DNA from: Cyprinodon diabolis
Lineage: Eukaryota; Chordata; Actinopteri; Cyprinodontiformes; Cyprinodontidae
Length of the DNA stretch: 64,000 nucleotides
Reading direction: 5' to 3'
NCBI GenBank assembly: GCA_030533445.1
Contig: CM060064.1
Coordinates: forward strand, 40,761,287-40,825,286
This document shows positions 35,255-47,237 of the stretch, one piece after another. Each line of letters starts with the position of its first letter. Positions within the stretch are counted from its first letter, which is position 1. The position numbers and the translations under genes are program-made. The notes under the pieces were generated by a model that worked only from the letters and a program-made list of their open reading frames with translations, searched no databases and was not told where the DNA came from.

Positions 35255-38200
35255 CGTACTTAACTGGATTGTTATACAGGGTTATTGCAGTTGAGTTTGA
35301 GTTTTGATCGGACTCTCCCGAAGTGACAGGTCTTTCTTCAATGAGTGGACCTAACCTTAATGTAAATTAGGAGCTTGAACTTGAGCCATTCTCCTTCAAA
35401 GTGCAACCATAGTGGGGAATGAATATGTAAATTCACCAGTTTTTTCCACTTCTACCTTTAACTGGTAAAAATGTAGAAGAGTTTTAAAATATTTGCACCT
35501 GGTTTCATTTTATTTTTATAAAATCCAGAGTTTTTCCTCTATAAACAACAGTTAACCTGCCAAGATTTTTTTTTTCTTCTTCAAATTCCAGTAAAATTCT
35601 TTAGCTAATTTTCACTGGACTTTTCTCCCTTGTCCTTCACAGCTCTGGTGCACTGATTCACCAGAGGGACCTCCACCCAGTGATGTAAAGACTGAAAGCA
35701 TGACATTTTGCAATGGCAACTAATCAATTCCTTTAGCTATTTTCCTTAGAATTTGCCTCATTTTGACTCAGCCATGAACACATATTTTCCTGGGAAGATA
35801 AAACCAAAAAAGGTCCATCTGTCTTGTTTAAAGTTCTAGTAGAATCAGATCAAACTCCAGCCGTTCCTCCTCCTCTCTGTAAACCTTATATAAAATCTAT
35901 TCCAACTTTTTAATCCTTCACTCAGCTTGACCCATGGTTTCCCTTTCCCTCCCAAAGCCCCTAGCGAATGAGTAAGTCAAATGTGCCAGAATCCTAGTTT
36001 ATGTATTTTTTTTTTTTCTCTAGGAGATTCCAGGTCTCTCCTGTCCTCTACTGGCCTTTCAGACAAACATCCAGCCTTTTCTGGATGCTTTACCAAGTTT
36101 TTTTTCTTCCTTCTCTGCAATCCTTGCATAAAATATTCTCCTTAGGCAGGAAATGTTTAAAAATAGTTTATCTTTTTTTGGGAAAATCTGGTCTTCGTGC
36201 TGATATATTCAGCACCCTTGTATGCCCTCTCCTATCAGTTCAGATTCAGCTTGTTTGGCTCTTACCTTCTATTCACTTTTTTACCTTTCACCTTCTGAGG
36301 ACCTTGTTATGATACATCCTGTGTGTCCTTAGAAGGACAATCCTCTTTTCCTACTCTTAAGTGATGACCAAAAGGAAACCCTATAACAACAAATGTTTTA
36401 TATTAGTAAAGCTTTTCGTACCTAATAGGGATTTTCTTTTTCCATTCGAACATTTTCTATGCTAGACCTGTGTTGGTGCTCTAACTGTGTCTTTAACTGC
36501 CTCAGTTCAAAATGAAAAAAAAAGAAAACAGATAGAAACTAATTTTGTTTTCCACAGCTAATAAGGCTCAGTGAACCACATCTAAAAAGTCATCTTTAAA
36601 CAATAGATTTTGAAAACATATATCCTGTCAGGCCCTGTTCTAATTATGCACAAAAATCATGGGTACACGTTTTAGCTAAAAATAGGTGAAATTTTTAAGA
36701 AGATATCATTGCCAAGACTGTCTAAATATTTGAAAGAATTACCTTTCATTATATCCTCAAGTATGAAAATAAATAAAATTTATGCTATATAACTATATAA
36801 AATTTTTTGAGGTTTAATATGCTTTATCTATGTATTTTTATCCTAAATATGGGGTTGATGAGTAAGAGGTACGCAGATCACTAAATGGAAAATGTTCTTT
36901 TATATATACAAATAATAAGATATTTCTCTTAATGGTAAAACTCATTATATTCAATCCTTTAATTTTTCAATAATAATAAGTGTTTATTTCTGATGACAGA
37001 ATTATTATTTTACCCTTTATAATCTTTGAAATTGCAGGAATGGCAGTTCTTCATTTGGTACTTTATTTGCCCTTTCATTCTAGGATTGGAAGACATAGTA
37101 GTATTTAATATATTCAAAGAAAAATACATAATACATTCATGTTTTAAATGTATGACTGTTACTCTACCGATTGATTTTGTTTGATTTTTTAGCACAAATC
37201 TATTCTGTCTGTTGACAAGCTGGTTTTGGACTCAAATATGTGATTTTTTCCCACCACAATAAGAGCTTACAGGCTGTACTTAATACAACAATTTTTCTGT
37301 GGGCAATGTGTAAAAAAACGTCTCAGTTACTTTTATGCACCTCACTGCAGTCTGGTGTTTAAAATGTATCTAAGAGAAAACACAGGGTTAATTTTTTTTT
37401 AAAGAAAATTCTGTGTTACGACAACATGTTAAGGAATAATTGACTTCCAGAAAATGAGAGAGTGAATGAGATGTTCAACATAATGGATCAACATATTACA
37501 GAGACTTGCTAGTTTTCACTAGCTACTTGACAATGTTGTCAGTGTCAATAGTTATAGCAACTACCTCACATCACATGTGCTCATTATTCAGCACAGACAT
37601 TGAAATTGTTACTGGAAATTGTTAGTGAAAGCAACAAAAAAAAAAAAGACAAAGATATCTGAACAAAAGCAGTTACTTGATTCTAAGTCTTGAATTTTCT
37701 GTGTGGATTGTATGTAAAAGGCGGCCATTTGTTTATTGACCTCCGTCTCACTGACTCCAAAGCATCCAGGTTGTAACTATTGATTTACTTTGACTCAGTG
37801 AATATGTCTATGAAACCTACTGGCACCGCTTTCATTGATGCTGCTCCATCAGCACACCTCATTTAATTACACTAAAATAAAAAGAAAAAAGTTTTAATAA
37901 CAGAAAATAGTGTTTTATGCATAAACTAATATCAACACAAGTTACCTGATGACTTCTCCTTCCTCATTATCCTATCCATTATTTCCTCATCTGGAAAGTA
38001 GGATTGCGAATAAGAGGCAGTGAGTGGGAAAATAAATGTTCAATAAGACAAACAGCAGGAGATGATTAGAGAATGAAGGGGAGGAAGACAAAGGAGAAAT
38101 GTTCAACTGGTTGAGAGGATTTCTTTTTTGGCTCAGCAAGGCGCTCTCCTGTGAAGGCATGACATGTCAGCTCAGCGTCTGCTCCTTTTACCGCTCAGCT

Positions 38201-38900
38201 GGGTTGCTATGGTACCACCACATCGTCATCCCTCCTCATCCTTTCTGCATCCCTCTCTCCTCCTTTATATCTTTTTATTTCCCTCTGTCCCCAGATATCC
38301 CCCTCCCACTTTCTCATACTGACTTACATAAACCTCGTCTTTTGTACACACAGAAACACTCAGAGGTTGAGTACACTGAAGTCTCCTTGAAAATGTGATA
38401 TCAGGCTCCATCGCTCTCCTCTCTCCTCCTCACACACATGCCCACACACTCAAAATGTCTCCTGGCTCTTGGCCAGCGCTTCCTCTCAGCTGGCAAATGA
38501 AAGAAGGATATTCAGGAAGGATTCAGGAGACCGAACTTAGAAGGTAGGCTAGTGGAAAAGCACAGTATCAGCAAACCTCAAAATCTCTTTTCACTTTTCA
38601 GACCTTTATCCATTTCTCACCAGAGACGTGTAGTAGAGAGAGTGAAGAGAAAGTAGTACAACTTGTGCTCATTTCTCACTTAAAACTACCCTGTTACCTC
38701 ATTTTCTTACCAAATAGATTAGAAGTATTACAAACATATATAAAAGAAGATTTCTTTGGCAAATTGATTTAAAGCCTTGTTAGAATGTGCTGTGATTTTA
38801 GTTTTTCCTCCTAAATTATGAGCATAAATAGAATTTATGCAATATATTATATGAAATATTTGTTAAGGTGTAATAAGTTTTATCTTCTTTCTCCAACAAT

Positions 38901-39105
38901 GGCATTGTTGCTCAGTGGACTTTTGCACCACTAATGGTTAAAAATGTATAGCTTCCTGACGCACACTGACGCTCTGAGTCTCTGAGCAAGACCCTTAACC
39001 CCTGATTGCTCCCTGGGCGCCCCACAATGGCAGCCTACTGCTCCCCAAGGGGATGGGTTATATGCAGAGGTAAATTTCTCCAATGTGAGATCAATAGAGT
39101 TCAGT
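38901..39105 (+). repeat. L2/SINE-type retroposon fragment
   Basis: Contains TTGCTCAGTGGAC, then CTGAGCAAGACCCTTAACCC, CTCCCTGGGCGCC, CTACTGCTCCCCAAGGGGATGGG and a tail like AAATTTCTCCAATGTG. This string of blocks is widespread in teleost L2-related SINE and LINE 3' regions. I considered a tRNA gene because of the A-box-like start, but no B box or cloverleaf follows. Confidence 0.65.
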
Positions 39106-39303
39106 TATTTTTATTATTTTTATATTGTTTGTAAGTGTAACGTATGCATGCACAAAAATATAATCACATTCTTGGATTATCTCTGTTTTATTTGTTTACT
39201 ATTTCCAAATAATTTAAAGGTATCAAGCAAATCTATTATATAAGGAGAATTATTCTGAAAAGCCTTTTCAGATTTTTTACTTTAATTTCTCACCCTTTGA
39301 TAT

Positions 39304-39349
39304 ATATATTCAGAACCTTTTTGCTAATGCAAAAAGGTTCTGAATATAT
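39304..39349. other. Perfect 21-bp hairpin with 4-nt loop
   Basis: The arm ATATATTCAGAACCTTTTTG plus C (39304-39324) is exactly complementary to 39329-39349 across the loop TAAT. No target duplication or coding sequence is linked to it. It could be a tiny palindromic repeat or a cruciform. At 46 nt it is too short for a usual microRNA precursor. Confidence 0.9.
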
Positions 39350-39559
39350 CATACATTTTTGCTAATGCTCTAGTGGGCTGTTATTTATATTGTTAAAAAA
39401 ATGTATTAACTAATTTAACATGCCCGTTTTTGAGAAAAATTGTTATCTTAAACCTACATCCTTCAGAGCATCAGATAAAGTTTACCATTACTTACCATTA
39501 CATCAATTTTATTTAATGGTTTTCCCAATAGCTGTGTGAGTCATGTCAATAAACTGCGT

Positions 39560-40639
39560 GAAAGCTCTACAAAATGAAATTTCATTTTGTATACACTCTG
39601 GGCCGGATCTATCAAAGGTTTGTGTGTATAAAAACGTGAGCTATTTCACTGCGCACGCTAAAAAATTTACAAACTGATCTATCAACAGCGTGCTAAAAGG
39701 ATTTGGTCTTTAAAAAGTGCTAAATAGCGCCTCTTATCCATTTAGTACTTTTTCTGCAATGACTATGCAATATGGGGGTGCGTCTTGTGGGAGGAGAACA
39801 TGTAAATAAATTAATTTAGCGCTCGCAAAGTGATTTATTAAACCTGAAAGCAATTTTGCTAACGGTATCTGACTCTATATTTAACACATTTCAAAAGAAG
39901 GTGCAAATGGTCTGTATGCGTAATTGCGCACACAAGGCAGGTGTTATTGTGGATTTGGAGCCAGCCACAAGGAGGACCCCCGCAATACCAGATATCACAA
40001 AACTCCTTGCAACATTGGATCTCCCAATCTAGTTTTTCAGAAGTGCTGTCTGACGTTCTTAATGTCATGTCGCCCTGACGCCCTAACGGAGAAACCAGAC
40101 CTCCCCCCTGCGCCTGTGGAGCAACGTGCCAATGCTGCGGGGATGCGTACGCGCAGTAATCTCATCCACAGTCACTTCTTGTGAGCCATTTGGTATGTGC
40201 ATTTTTCTACAGGCCAATACAAAACACCTGTTTTTTTTTTCTTTTTACTGCAGTGAAGAAGAAATTCAGCCACATACCACCTTAGGGAATAAAGGTTGCC
40301 AAAGTTTTTTCTTTACATATATATATATATATATGTTTTTTTTTGTTGGGGGTCACAGTAAGATTTAAATTTCTTAATGCACTAGTTTGTAGAAACTACA
40401 AACTTCTTTGCCACAAACCACAAAACGCGCAAAACCATCATTTAAATAGGGTCTCTCCAACAGTTTTGCACCTGCCACCAGTTACGCAATCACTCTTGTT
40501 AAATCACCCGCAAACCATGGTTCAGCCCCTTGCGCAAAATTCCAGTTTGCGAGCGCAAATTACTGCACGAAAATTTGGATCTTGATAAATCCGGCCCTCT
40601 GTGTATACAAAATAACAATAAAAGTTGTCTAAGTCTAAA
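39560..40639 (+). repeat. L2/SINE-type 3' tail with stem-loop, split by an insertion
   Basis: Joining 39560-39599 to 40601-40639 gives a stem ATTTTGTATACAC / GTGTATACAAAAT of 13 bp with loop TCT, followed by AACAATAAAAG and a short AGTCTA repeat. A stem-loop followed by short tail repeats is the usual 3' end of L2-clade LINEs and their SINEs. The DNA element at 39600-40597 sits in the loop. Confidence 0.65.
39600..40597. mobile_element. Non-autonomous DNA element with GGGCCGGAT ends (possibly Harbinger-like)
   Basis: Ends read GGGCCGGATCTATCAA and, inverted from the right, GGGCCGGATTTATCAA, with one mismatch. A 3-bp duplication TCT (39597-39599 and 40598-40600) flanks it. A 3-bp duplication fits PIF/Harbinger, though TCT is not the usual TWA target. 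An interior frame at 39924-40181 has no recognised domain. A short (AT)n lies at about 40315-40334. Confidence 0.72.
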
Positions 40640-43181
40640 GCACTCAGAACCACAGAGCATTCATTTAAGAACAACAAGTTTGCAGCATCTCTACAGTTAA
40701 CATATTAATTTCATGTTTAGTCATTATTACACCAACAAATTTGTACTTCTACAGCTGTTATTTATTTATTTGCGCTTCTTGGGGTGCTTTAATGAATATT
40801 TTGGCCTCTTTAGCAGTTAAAATTACATTAATCCATCAATCTCTATTTGTTATAGCTGGAATTAGGATTGATATATCCTCTTTTGGCTCTGTTACCTTTA
40901 TGGTGGGTGTCATTCTAGAATGATATGCTCAAAAAAATCTCCAAAACAAGGGTCCAGGTCAGTTATCAGACCAATATCAATTGACTTATTTAGTGGGGGA
41001 AGCACTGATGGCCCTCACTGAATATTTAGCCTTCAATATATATTTTGTCTGGTGCAAACTTTGCAGAAAACACACATCCCTTATAATCAATGTTCCAGTG
41101 ATAATGTATGATCAAGGTGAAGGTGGTGCTGGGTAGTGCTAGACAACCTGCAGCCTCAGGGCACCTGAGTGATCCACCCCTTTTTCTGAATCCAATTTAA
41201 TCTAAATGAAATTCCCTTCAGACAAAACCAAATAATTCTACTTAAATCCTATAAAAAATAGTCCAAAACAGCACAAGCAGAGGACATTTATACAAGAGCC
41301 CATTTAGGAGTACACACATTTTAGTTGATGGTTACAGTAGTTTCTTTGGTGTCCCAAAGAAAACAAGATACAGCTAAATACTGAGATAGTATGACGCAAG
41401 TTTCTAGTTAAACTACTTGAATTGTCTATAGATGTATTTATTTTTGGAAAATTATTGTTTTGAAGGCAAAGTTGTATTAATAATCTTTCTTTATTGCCTT
41501 TTTTTCTGGTAAAAGAGAATCTAATAAATATAGAAAAATGTTAGCAGAGGTTCTATCTATTAAATGGCAGTAACTGCTTTTCTTATAGGACTTTTCTAAT
41601 CAGAATTACTTATTAAAAGGCATCATCACCACATACTGTAACTGTGACATTACTCTCTATAGATACATTGATCTCATGGAGTAAACATGTTGCTCTGTAG
41701 CACTTTAGTTTAATTACTGATATAGGTTTGTCATTTTTCAAACCCAACATCGGGTTGACTGAACCATCTGTCTCTATTGCTCCTTTCCCCAGGCAAACTC
41801 TGTACTTTAACAGACACTTCTGAAAGCAGCATGGGGCTCTGTGTGTATCTTGTGTGAGTCCACATATGCGTTGTGTTAAATCACATTAATATCTTTTCTG
41901 ATTGTGTATTTTTGATGGCAGCTGGGTGCACTCTTGTGAGTTAAAGCTGCCTTGTGTTTGCTTGTTCACTTGCCATTATTCCATTAAAGACTTTAAAGAT
42001 GGGCTTATGTAATACATTTGAATACTAAATTTTGTTTTCAAACATCCACTACATGAAAGCAGTTACAGATGATATAGTGAGAGAATCAACCCTTATAAAG
42101 CAGTTTCTAGCAGATAATTCTGCTAGACTTTGCCAATTTTTCACACTTCTATAAATGGGTTCAGTTGATTAGGGGTGTAGAAATGAATTTGGTTGAATTT
42201 TTTACGTTAGTTGGGTTATTTCAACATCTTAACTGTATTTTTGTGCCAAATTGCTGAAGATTTCCTGATGTTTTGAAAGCCCTGCTTCTGATAATAATTG
42301 CCGTCCATTTTATAGATTGTCTGTACGACAGATGACAGATTGCCTTAGATCTGACAATACCTTTGTTTACAGGGAGCTCATGTAGAAATTAATAACTGCA
42401 AGTTTCTCGTGCCCAGAGGTTGTAGAATAAACACTTATTGTCAGGCCACTAGTATCATTGTTGAAGGTTGGTAAAGGATGTTTATGCAGATATGATCTAT
42501 TCTGTTTTTTTAATAAACACGTCAAAGCACATCATGGTCAAACCTTTTTTCTTTAGTCTCATCTTTCCCATAGACTGTTCCACATGTCTTGAGGTTCATT
42601 CAGAGGGGGATTTAGTAAACTGAAGTCATGCACAACTCTGCAGAAACGTCCTTCTTTTTCTGGGAATTCATTTTATTCTGGCATCCCTTACAAACGTGTA
42701 TAATGTGTCTGTTCAGACTGTTTTTAATTGCTCTGTCACTTTATCATTTAATAAGAAAACTCAGACATGAAGAGCCAGAAAAGAGTTAATTGTGTGTTTT
42801 GAATGTCTTTTATTTTTAGCTTACCATTCCTTCCCAAAGTGATGGGCTACAACAATTGCCTGTCTTTGGTTATTGTTAATATAGTTCTACTTTGATATTG
42901 TTTACGTATATCTATGCTCCAATTCAATTAACTTCAGTTCAGTTATATAGCACCAATTTTTAATCTTATACTAGTATCAACAGTCTAGTTTTTACTAATA
43001 ATTGTATATATGTATTGAATACATAGAAATTAAATACTTGAAACCTCATACCCATAAAACTGAAAAGGGTGCAAATGACATGTTTAAATCTAACCCTGTT
43101 TATTTCTCTATGTGTTTTATTTACATGTTTTCCTTTCAACTGATTCTTTAACCATGCCCCTCGTGCCTTTCTTTGTTTCAG

Positions 43182-43370
43182 ATGCAATGTCCAAGATTAC
43201 ATATGGCACAAAGGTGCACGCTGCGAATCGGTGGTGACCGAGTTCCAGGTGATGTGCCTCGCTGTGGGTGCCTCAGCCTTGGTGCTCTTGCTGCTCTTCA
43301 TGATCATCGTTTGCTTCGCCAAGAAGCTCCATGTGTTGAAGACGGAGAACAAGAAGTTGCGCAAGCGCAG
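43182..43370 (+). CDS. cspg5: cspg5 exon 3: end of EGF domain, transmembrane helix, tail start
   Basis: 189 bp, phase 2 at both sides, between TTTGTTTCAG and AG|GTGAGA. The first base completes an Arg codon from exon 2. It encodes CNVQDYIWHKGARCESVV, matching the mammalian CNTQDYIWHKG...CES, and supplies the fifth and sixth EGF cysteines (spacing over the whole domain C-x6-C-x5-C-x9-C-x-C-x12-C). The transmembrane segment is VMCLAVGASALVL to IIVCFA (43249-43320), followed by the basic stop-transfer and juxtamembrane segment KKLHVLKTENKKLRKR. This is the most conserved part of the family. Because its length is a multiple of three with equal phases, skipping it would keep frame and remove the membrane anchor. 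Confidence 0.96.
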
Positions 43371-44565
43371 GTGAGACTAGGACTTTGAGGTGTTCTATCA
43401 AAGGAAAACTAAAAGATAAGATTTTTTTTCAACCTTTTTTCAACAGCTAACAAGAAATAGTTGCACGTTTGCGTATTTTAACATTAAGGAAGCGCTCTAA
43501 CTGCTGTTTAAGTCAAAGGATCAGTAAAAGTAAGAAAATTCAGATCTTCTTCTCTCCAGATTAACTATATAAATACCTGCAGTTTTAATGATAATAGTAT
43601 TCTATAATAGTTCTAATGCACATCACAAAGCCTCACACATTTTAAAATATCAAAGTGCTAGAGAATAAAACTAAAATAAACAGAATAAGTAATAAGAAGA
43701 GAATGCAGTGAATAAGCAGATGAGGATAGATTCTTTACACTGTTTTAGTAACTGAACTGTCAGCCATAAATAATCCTCTGTTTCAGTAAATAAACATTAG
43801 CAGAGAAAAAGCAGAGGTGCATTAGTGTCTTACTGGTCAGCTAAGACTCAGTTACAACTAAGCCTAGTTCCAGTCTCACCAGTGAGCCACGCAGCTCTTC
43901 CTTTATATGGGAATGTATCTGGGTTTTTTTCTATACATCGCTAAAGATAATCCTAATGTAGATGAGATATGAAAGAATACCCCTGCATTGAAGAATAATT
44001 AACTAAATAATACAGACAAAAGAAAAAAAGAAAAGAAATTGCAAAAGAAAAATTTGTAAATGTCTATATTTTTCCCCAAAAATGTAGGTTGCAGTCGATA
44101 CAAATATCACAAAGTTCAATGAATTTCAAGGTGCCACAGAAAATAAAACATCTCACCTGGACCGTCTAGCCTGATTTCTAACTTCATTTCATCTTTAGAT
44201 AATTAAGGACTCAGACCCCCTAAATGGGAATCTTATCTTTCTTTAAAAGTAAAAGATAAGCGGATTAGTTTAAAGGACGAGCTGCATGGAGAAAATAATA
44301 TGATTATTTTTGATGATCTTAAGTGCAGACAGTGCATGACTCAAGATTTTACTTAAAAGTGCTTTTTGCATAGCATTTGCAATTAAACCTGTGCTACATT
44401 TTATCCACGAAACAACCAGAAGAAATCAGGATAGCTACTTTTGTAAGTTATCAGAAATTCATTCAGGATAAAGGAAAGATTTTATGTATACATATGCATA
44501 TTTTTATCCTGTGCGGGAAGTGCTTTTATTTTATTTTATTTATTTTAGTTATTTTATCTTTTTGT

Positions 44566-44635
44566 GCAGCACTTTGGAAACCTTGTGTTTATTGAAATAG
44601 TGCTATATAAATAAAGTGGATTGGATTGAAGAATC
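44566..44635 (+). repeat. Retroposon 3' tail
   Basis: Reads CAGCACTTTGGAAACC, then GTGCTATATAAATAAAG and TGGATTGGATTG, a common teleost retroposon terminus, just downstream of a T-rich stretch. It is related to 26575-26622. Confidence 0.6.
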
Positions 44636-45634
44636 CTGAAATAATTAAAGACAGTGAATGAAACCAACTGCTTGTGTCCTTCGTAGGGGAGCAGAAAGAA
44701 AAGGCAGAGAGAATTATTGGAGTCTGTTGCAATTTTATTGCAGGAATTATTTTCCATTACTGGAATTTATCACAGCTGTGTTTGCATGAAAGAATGAGTC
44801 AGAGGAATTTGAAGAATTATAGTTCGCCCCTCAGTTGCAAACATGAAGACGGTAGGTATTTGTTCACTGACTGATCTAATTTCCCATCAAAACAAAATGT
44901 ATTAAAATATTTTAATTCCATCATTAAAAACAATAACGAAAGTCTTTCTCGCAGTTATGTGTTCAATTAAAGAAACTGCAACAAACGCCTGGTAGTTTAT
45001 CAAGAAAAAAAAAAAAAGCTGTTCAGACAAAAAATTCCCAATTTATAAGTAATCAGAAGGTGAAAAGCAATTAGTTACTAAAAGATTCAGTGCTTCAACT
45101 GCCAAAATTAGCACCACTGTCCCGCCTCTGAACAAGAGGTTAGCTGCACAGGACCATCTCTTCACTTAATATCTAGAAATGAACAGAATATTTAATGATA
45201 ATGTTATGTACATATTGTTAACCATTATATGATATTACAGGTTTTAGATTACGTGAATAAATATTTTTTTAAAAGGGTTAAATACTTTAATAAAGTCTAA
45301 ACAGGACTGTACCAATATGAAAATGTTTCTAGCATTTAAACTTTCATTTTAGGTTATCTTTTATCTAATATGAATCCTGAGTACTGAGCAAAGATAAAAT
45401 AATGTGATAAAACCATTTAGAGGGAATTTAAAAGTAAAACAGAAACAAAAATAGGAAGAAAAACAATGACATTATATGGATTGTTGAGTAGGGGGATGGG
45501 TCAGAAGGACTAGATCAATAAGGACAGTGTACAGCTTGGTAAGCGTGGTGAGGAGTTGAAGGGAAGATGAACTGAAGAAAAAAAAGAGGGAGGAGGTTGG
45601 AAAAGCAGTGTGGAGAACTGAGTACGAATCAGCC

Positions 45635-46284
45635 TAGGGCTGGGCAATATAGAAAAAAAGTTTATTGATTAAAAAAAAATGCATATTGATCGATATCGAT
45701 AATTATTGAAAAGATTTGAAATTATATTTTATGTGCAGCTCTGCCTGGACTTTTTATGATATTGCTTAATGATTTCATTTTAATAAAGAACACAAACACA
45801 GACTTCCAATTAAATATTTATTTAACCAACTTTTTTAACCATAACAGAATTGTTTTAAAGAAAAATAACTTAAGAGACCTGAGTTATGTTATTAAATACT
45901 GACAAAGAATAAACTAAAGTGACCAGAAAAGTGGCCAAAATAAATATAACAAATAAATAAATAGAATGGCCTATTTGGGTGGGAATAGTACACCACCATG
46001 TAGTAATTAAACCACCACCACCTTGTGGTAATTAAAAGATTGTAGGAGTAGGCTACCATGTAAACTCCACTCAACAAGAACAAAAACCCAAATCAACTCA
46101 CCCTTTAGTCTAGCATTTCTATGGGGTATTTTTTTTCTCACCCCTATTCTTCTAGAGGTGCTGCTGGCACCTTGTTATGATTCAGCTTAGTTTCCTGCTT
46201 TAACCTGAGTTATTACTTTGAAGTTTCTGGCCCCTCAGCATTTTTCTCTCAATTGTTAGAACTACGTGGGAAACTGCTCAGAAC

Positions 46285-46364
<80 letters not shown>

Positions 46365-46839
46365 AGAGCCGCGCCGGGGCCTACACAGCTCGTACTCCTG
46401 CGGGTGTGAGCAGCTGGGATGATAAAAAAAAAAAAAAAATTGGTTGTGTTATCAGACTTCGTTTTCACTGGATCCCTACACATTTTACAGATGACTGTGG
46501 TTTGTTTTTTGTCCGACTTGCCATGACCGAAATACTGCCAAACTGGCGAACTACAAAAACCCTTATTTGGAACAATTTCCTCCGCCTCTCCTGCTGCGAC
46601 ATCTTCATGTGCTCTGTGTTGTGGTTTGAGAGGGCGGCGCTTTGTGACGGCGTGCCTGGGTACGCGATTGTGATTGGTTGGGAGGAAGTAGTGACTAGCA
46701 TAAACCTACATGATAGGCTACAATAAGAAGGAAGGAAAACTGCGTTTCTTTATCGAACTTTTATCGACACTCTTTTTTTCTATTGCGCCACACGTCTATC
46801 GATCGATATATATCGTTATTGAATTATCGCCCAGCCCTA
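45635..46839. mobile_element. Non-autonomous hAT element, 1205 bp
   Basis: Ends TAGGGCTGGGCAAT and the inverse of ATTATCGCCCAGCCCTA. Perfect 8-bp duplications AATCAGCC lie at 45627-45634 and 46840-46847. Subterminal ATCGATATCGAT motifs occur on both sides. No transposase frame is present. The interior includes (AT)n at 46288-46362, then a GC-rich stretch and an A15 run at 46425-46439, possibly a small secondary insertion. Confidence 0.87.
46288..46362. repeat. (AT)n microsatellite within the hAT element
   Basis: About 75 bp of perfect AT alternation. Confidence 0.96.
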
Positions 46840-47237
46840 AATCAGCCTGAATAAAAGACACAGAAAAGGCACATATTAAAACTATATGAAATAAAGACTG
46901 TATATAAGCAATGAAACTATGTAGGAGATTATTTGTATTGTTCGAGCCTTGTCAAAGATTTAATGAATTATTCTCATTATTACATCTCACGTTATCTTTA
47001 TGAGATTTCTCAAAATCCACCAGAGATGAGATCCAGTTTTATGCTTCTTTTTTCATTATTCAGCAAGTGAACTTAAAAGAACTGAAGAGTTTGTCAGAAG
47101 AAATGTTTGCAGAAGCTGCACAGTAACTAGGTTATGTTCTGAAAATAAACATTATTAAAGTAAATATATATATATTTTTAAGTTGATTTGACCATCAAAT
47201 AGAATAACATAAAATATAGCAAAGTGATTTTTATATA

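Larger units (their letters stand above)
15173..43181 (+). other. cspg5 intron 2, about 28 kb
   Basis: Begins GTAAAA and ends TTTGTTTCAG. It splits the EGF-like domain and accumulates most of the mobile elements in the window, annotated separately. Stretches where I see only AT-rich sequence with no supported feature are 15180-18350, 19640-20225, 22850-23650, 28000-30600, 33260-34480, 35260-38890 and 40640-43180. Short frames there lack family motifs or credible gene structure. Confidence 0.85.

Noticed and set aside
38901..38980. tRNA-like A box (TTGCTCAGTGGAC)
   Set aside because: No B box and no cloverleaf. The text continues into an L2/SINE-type repeat.
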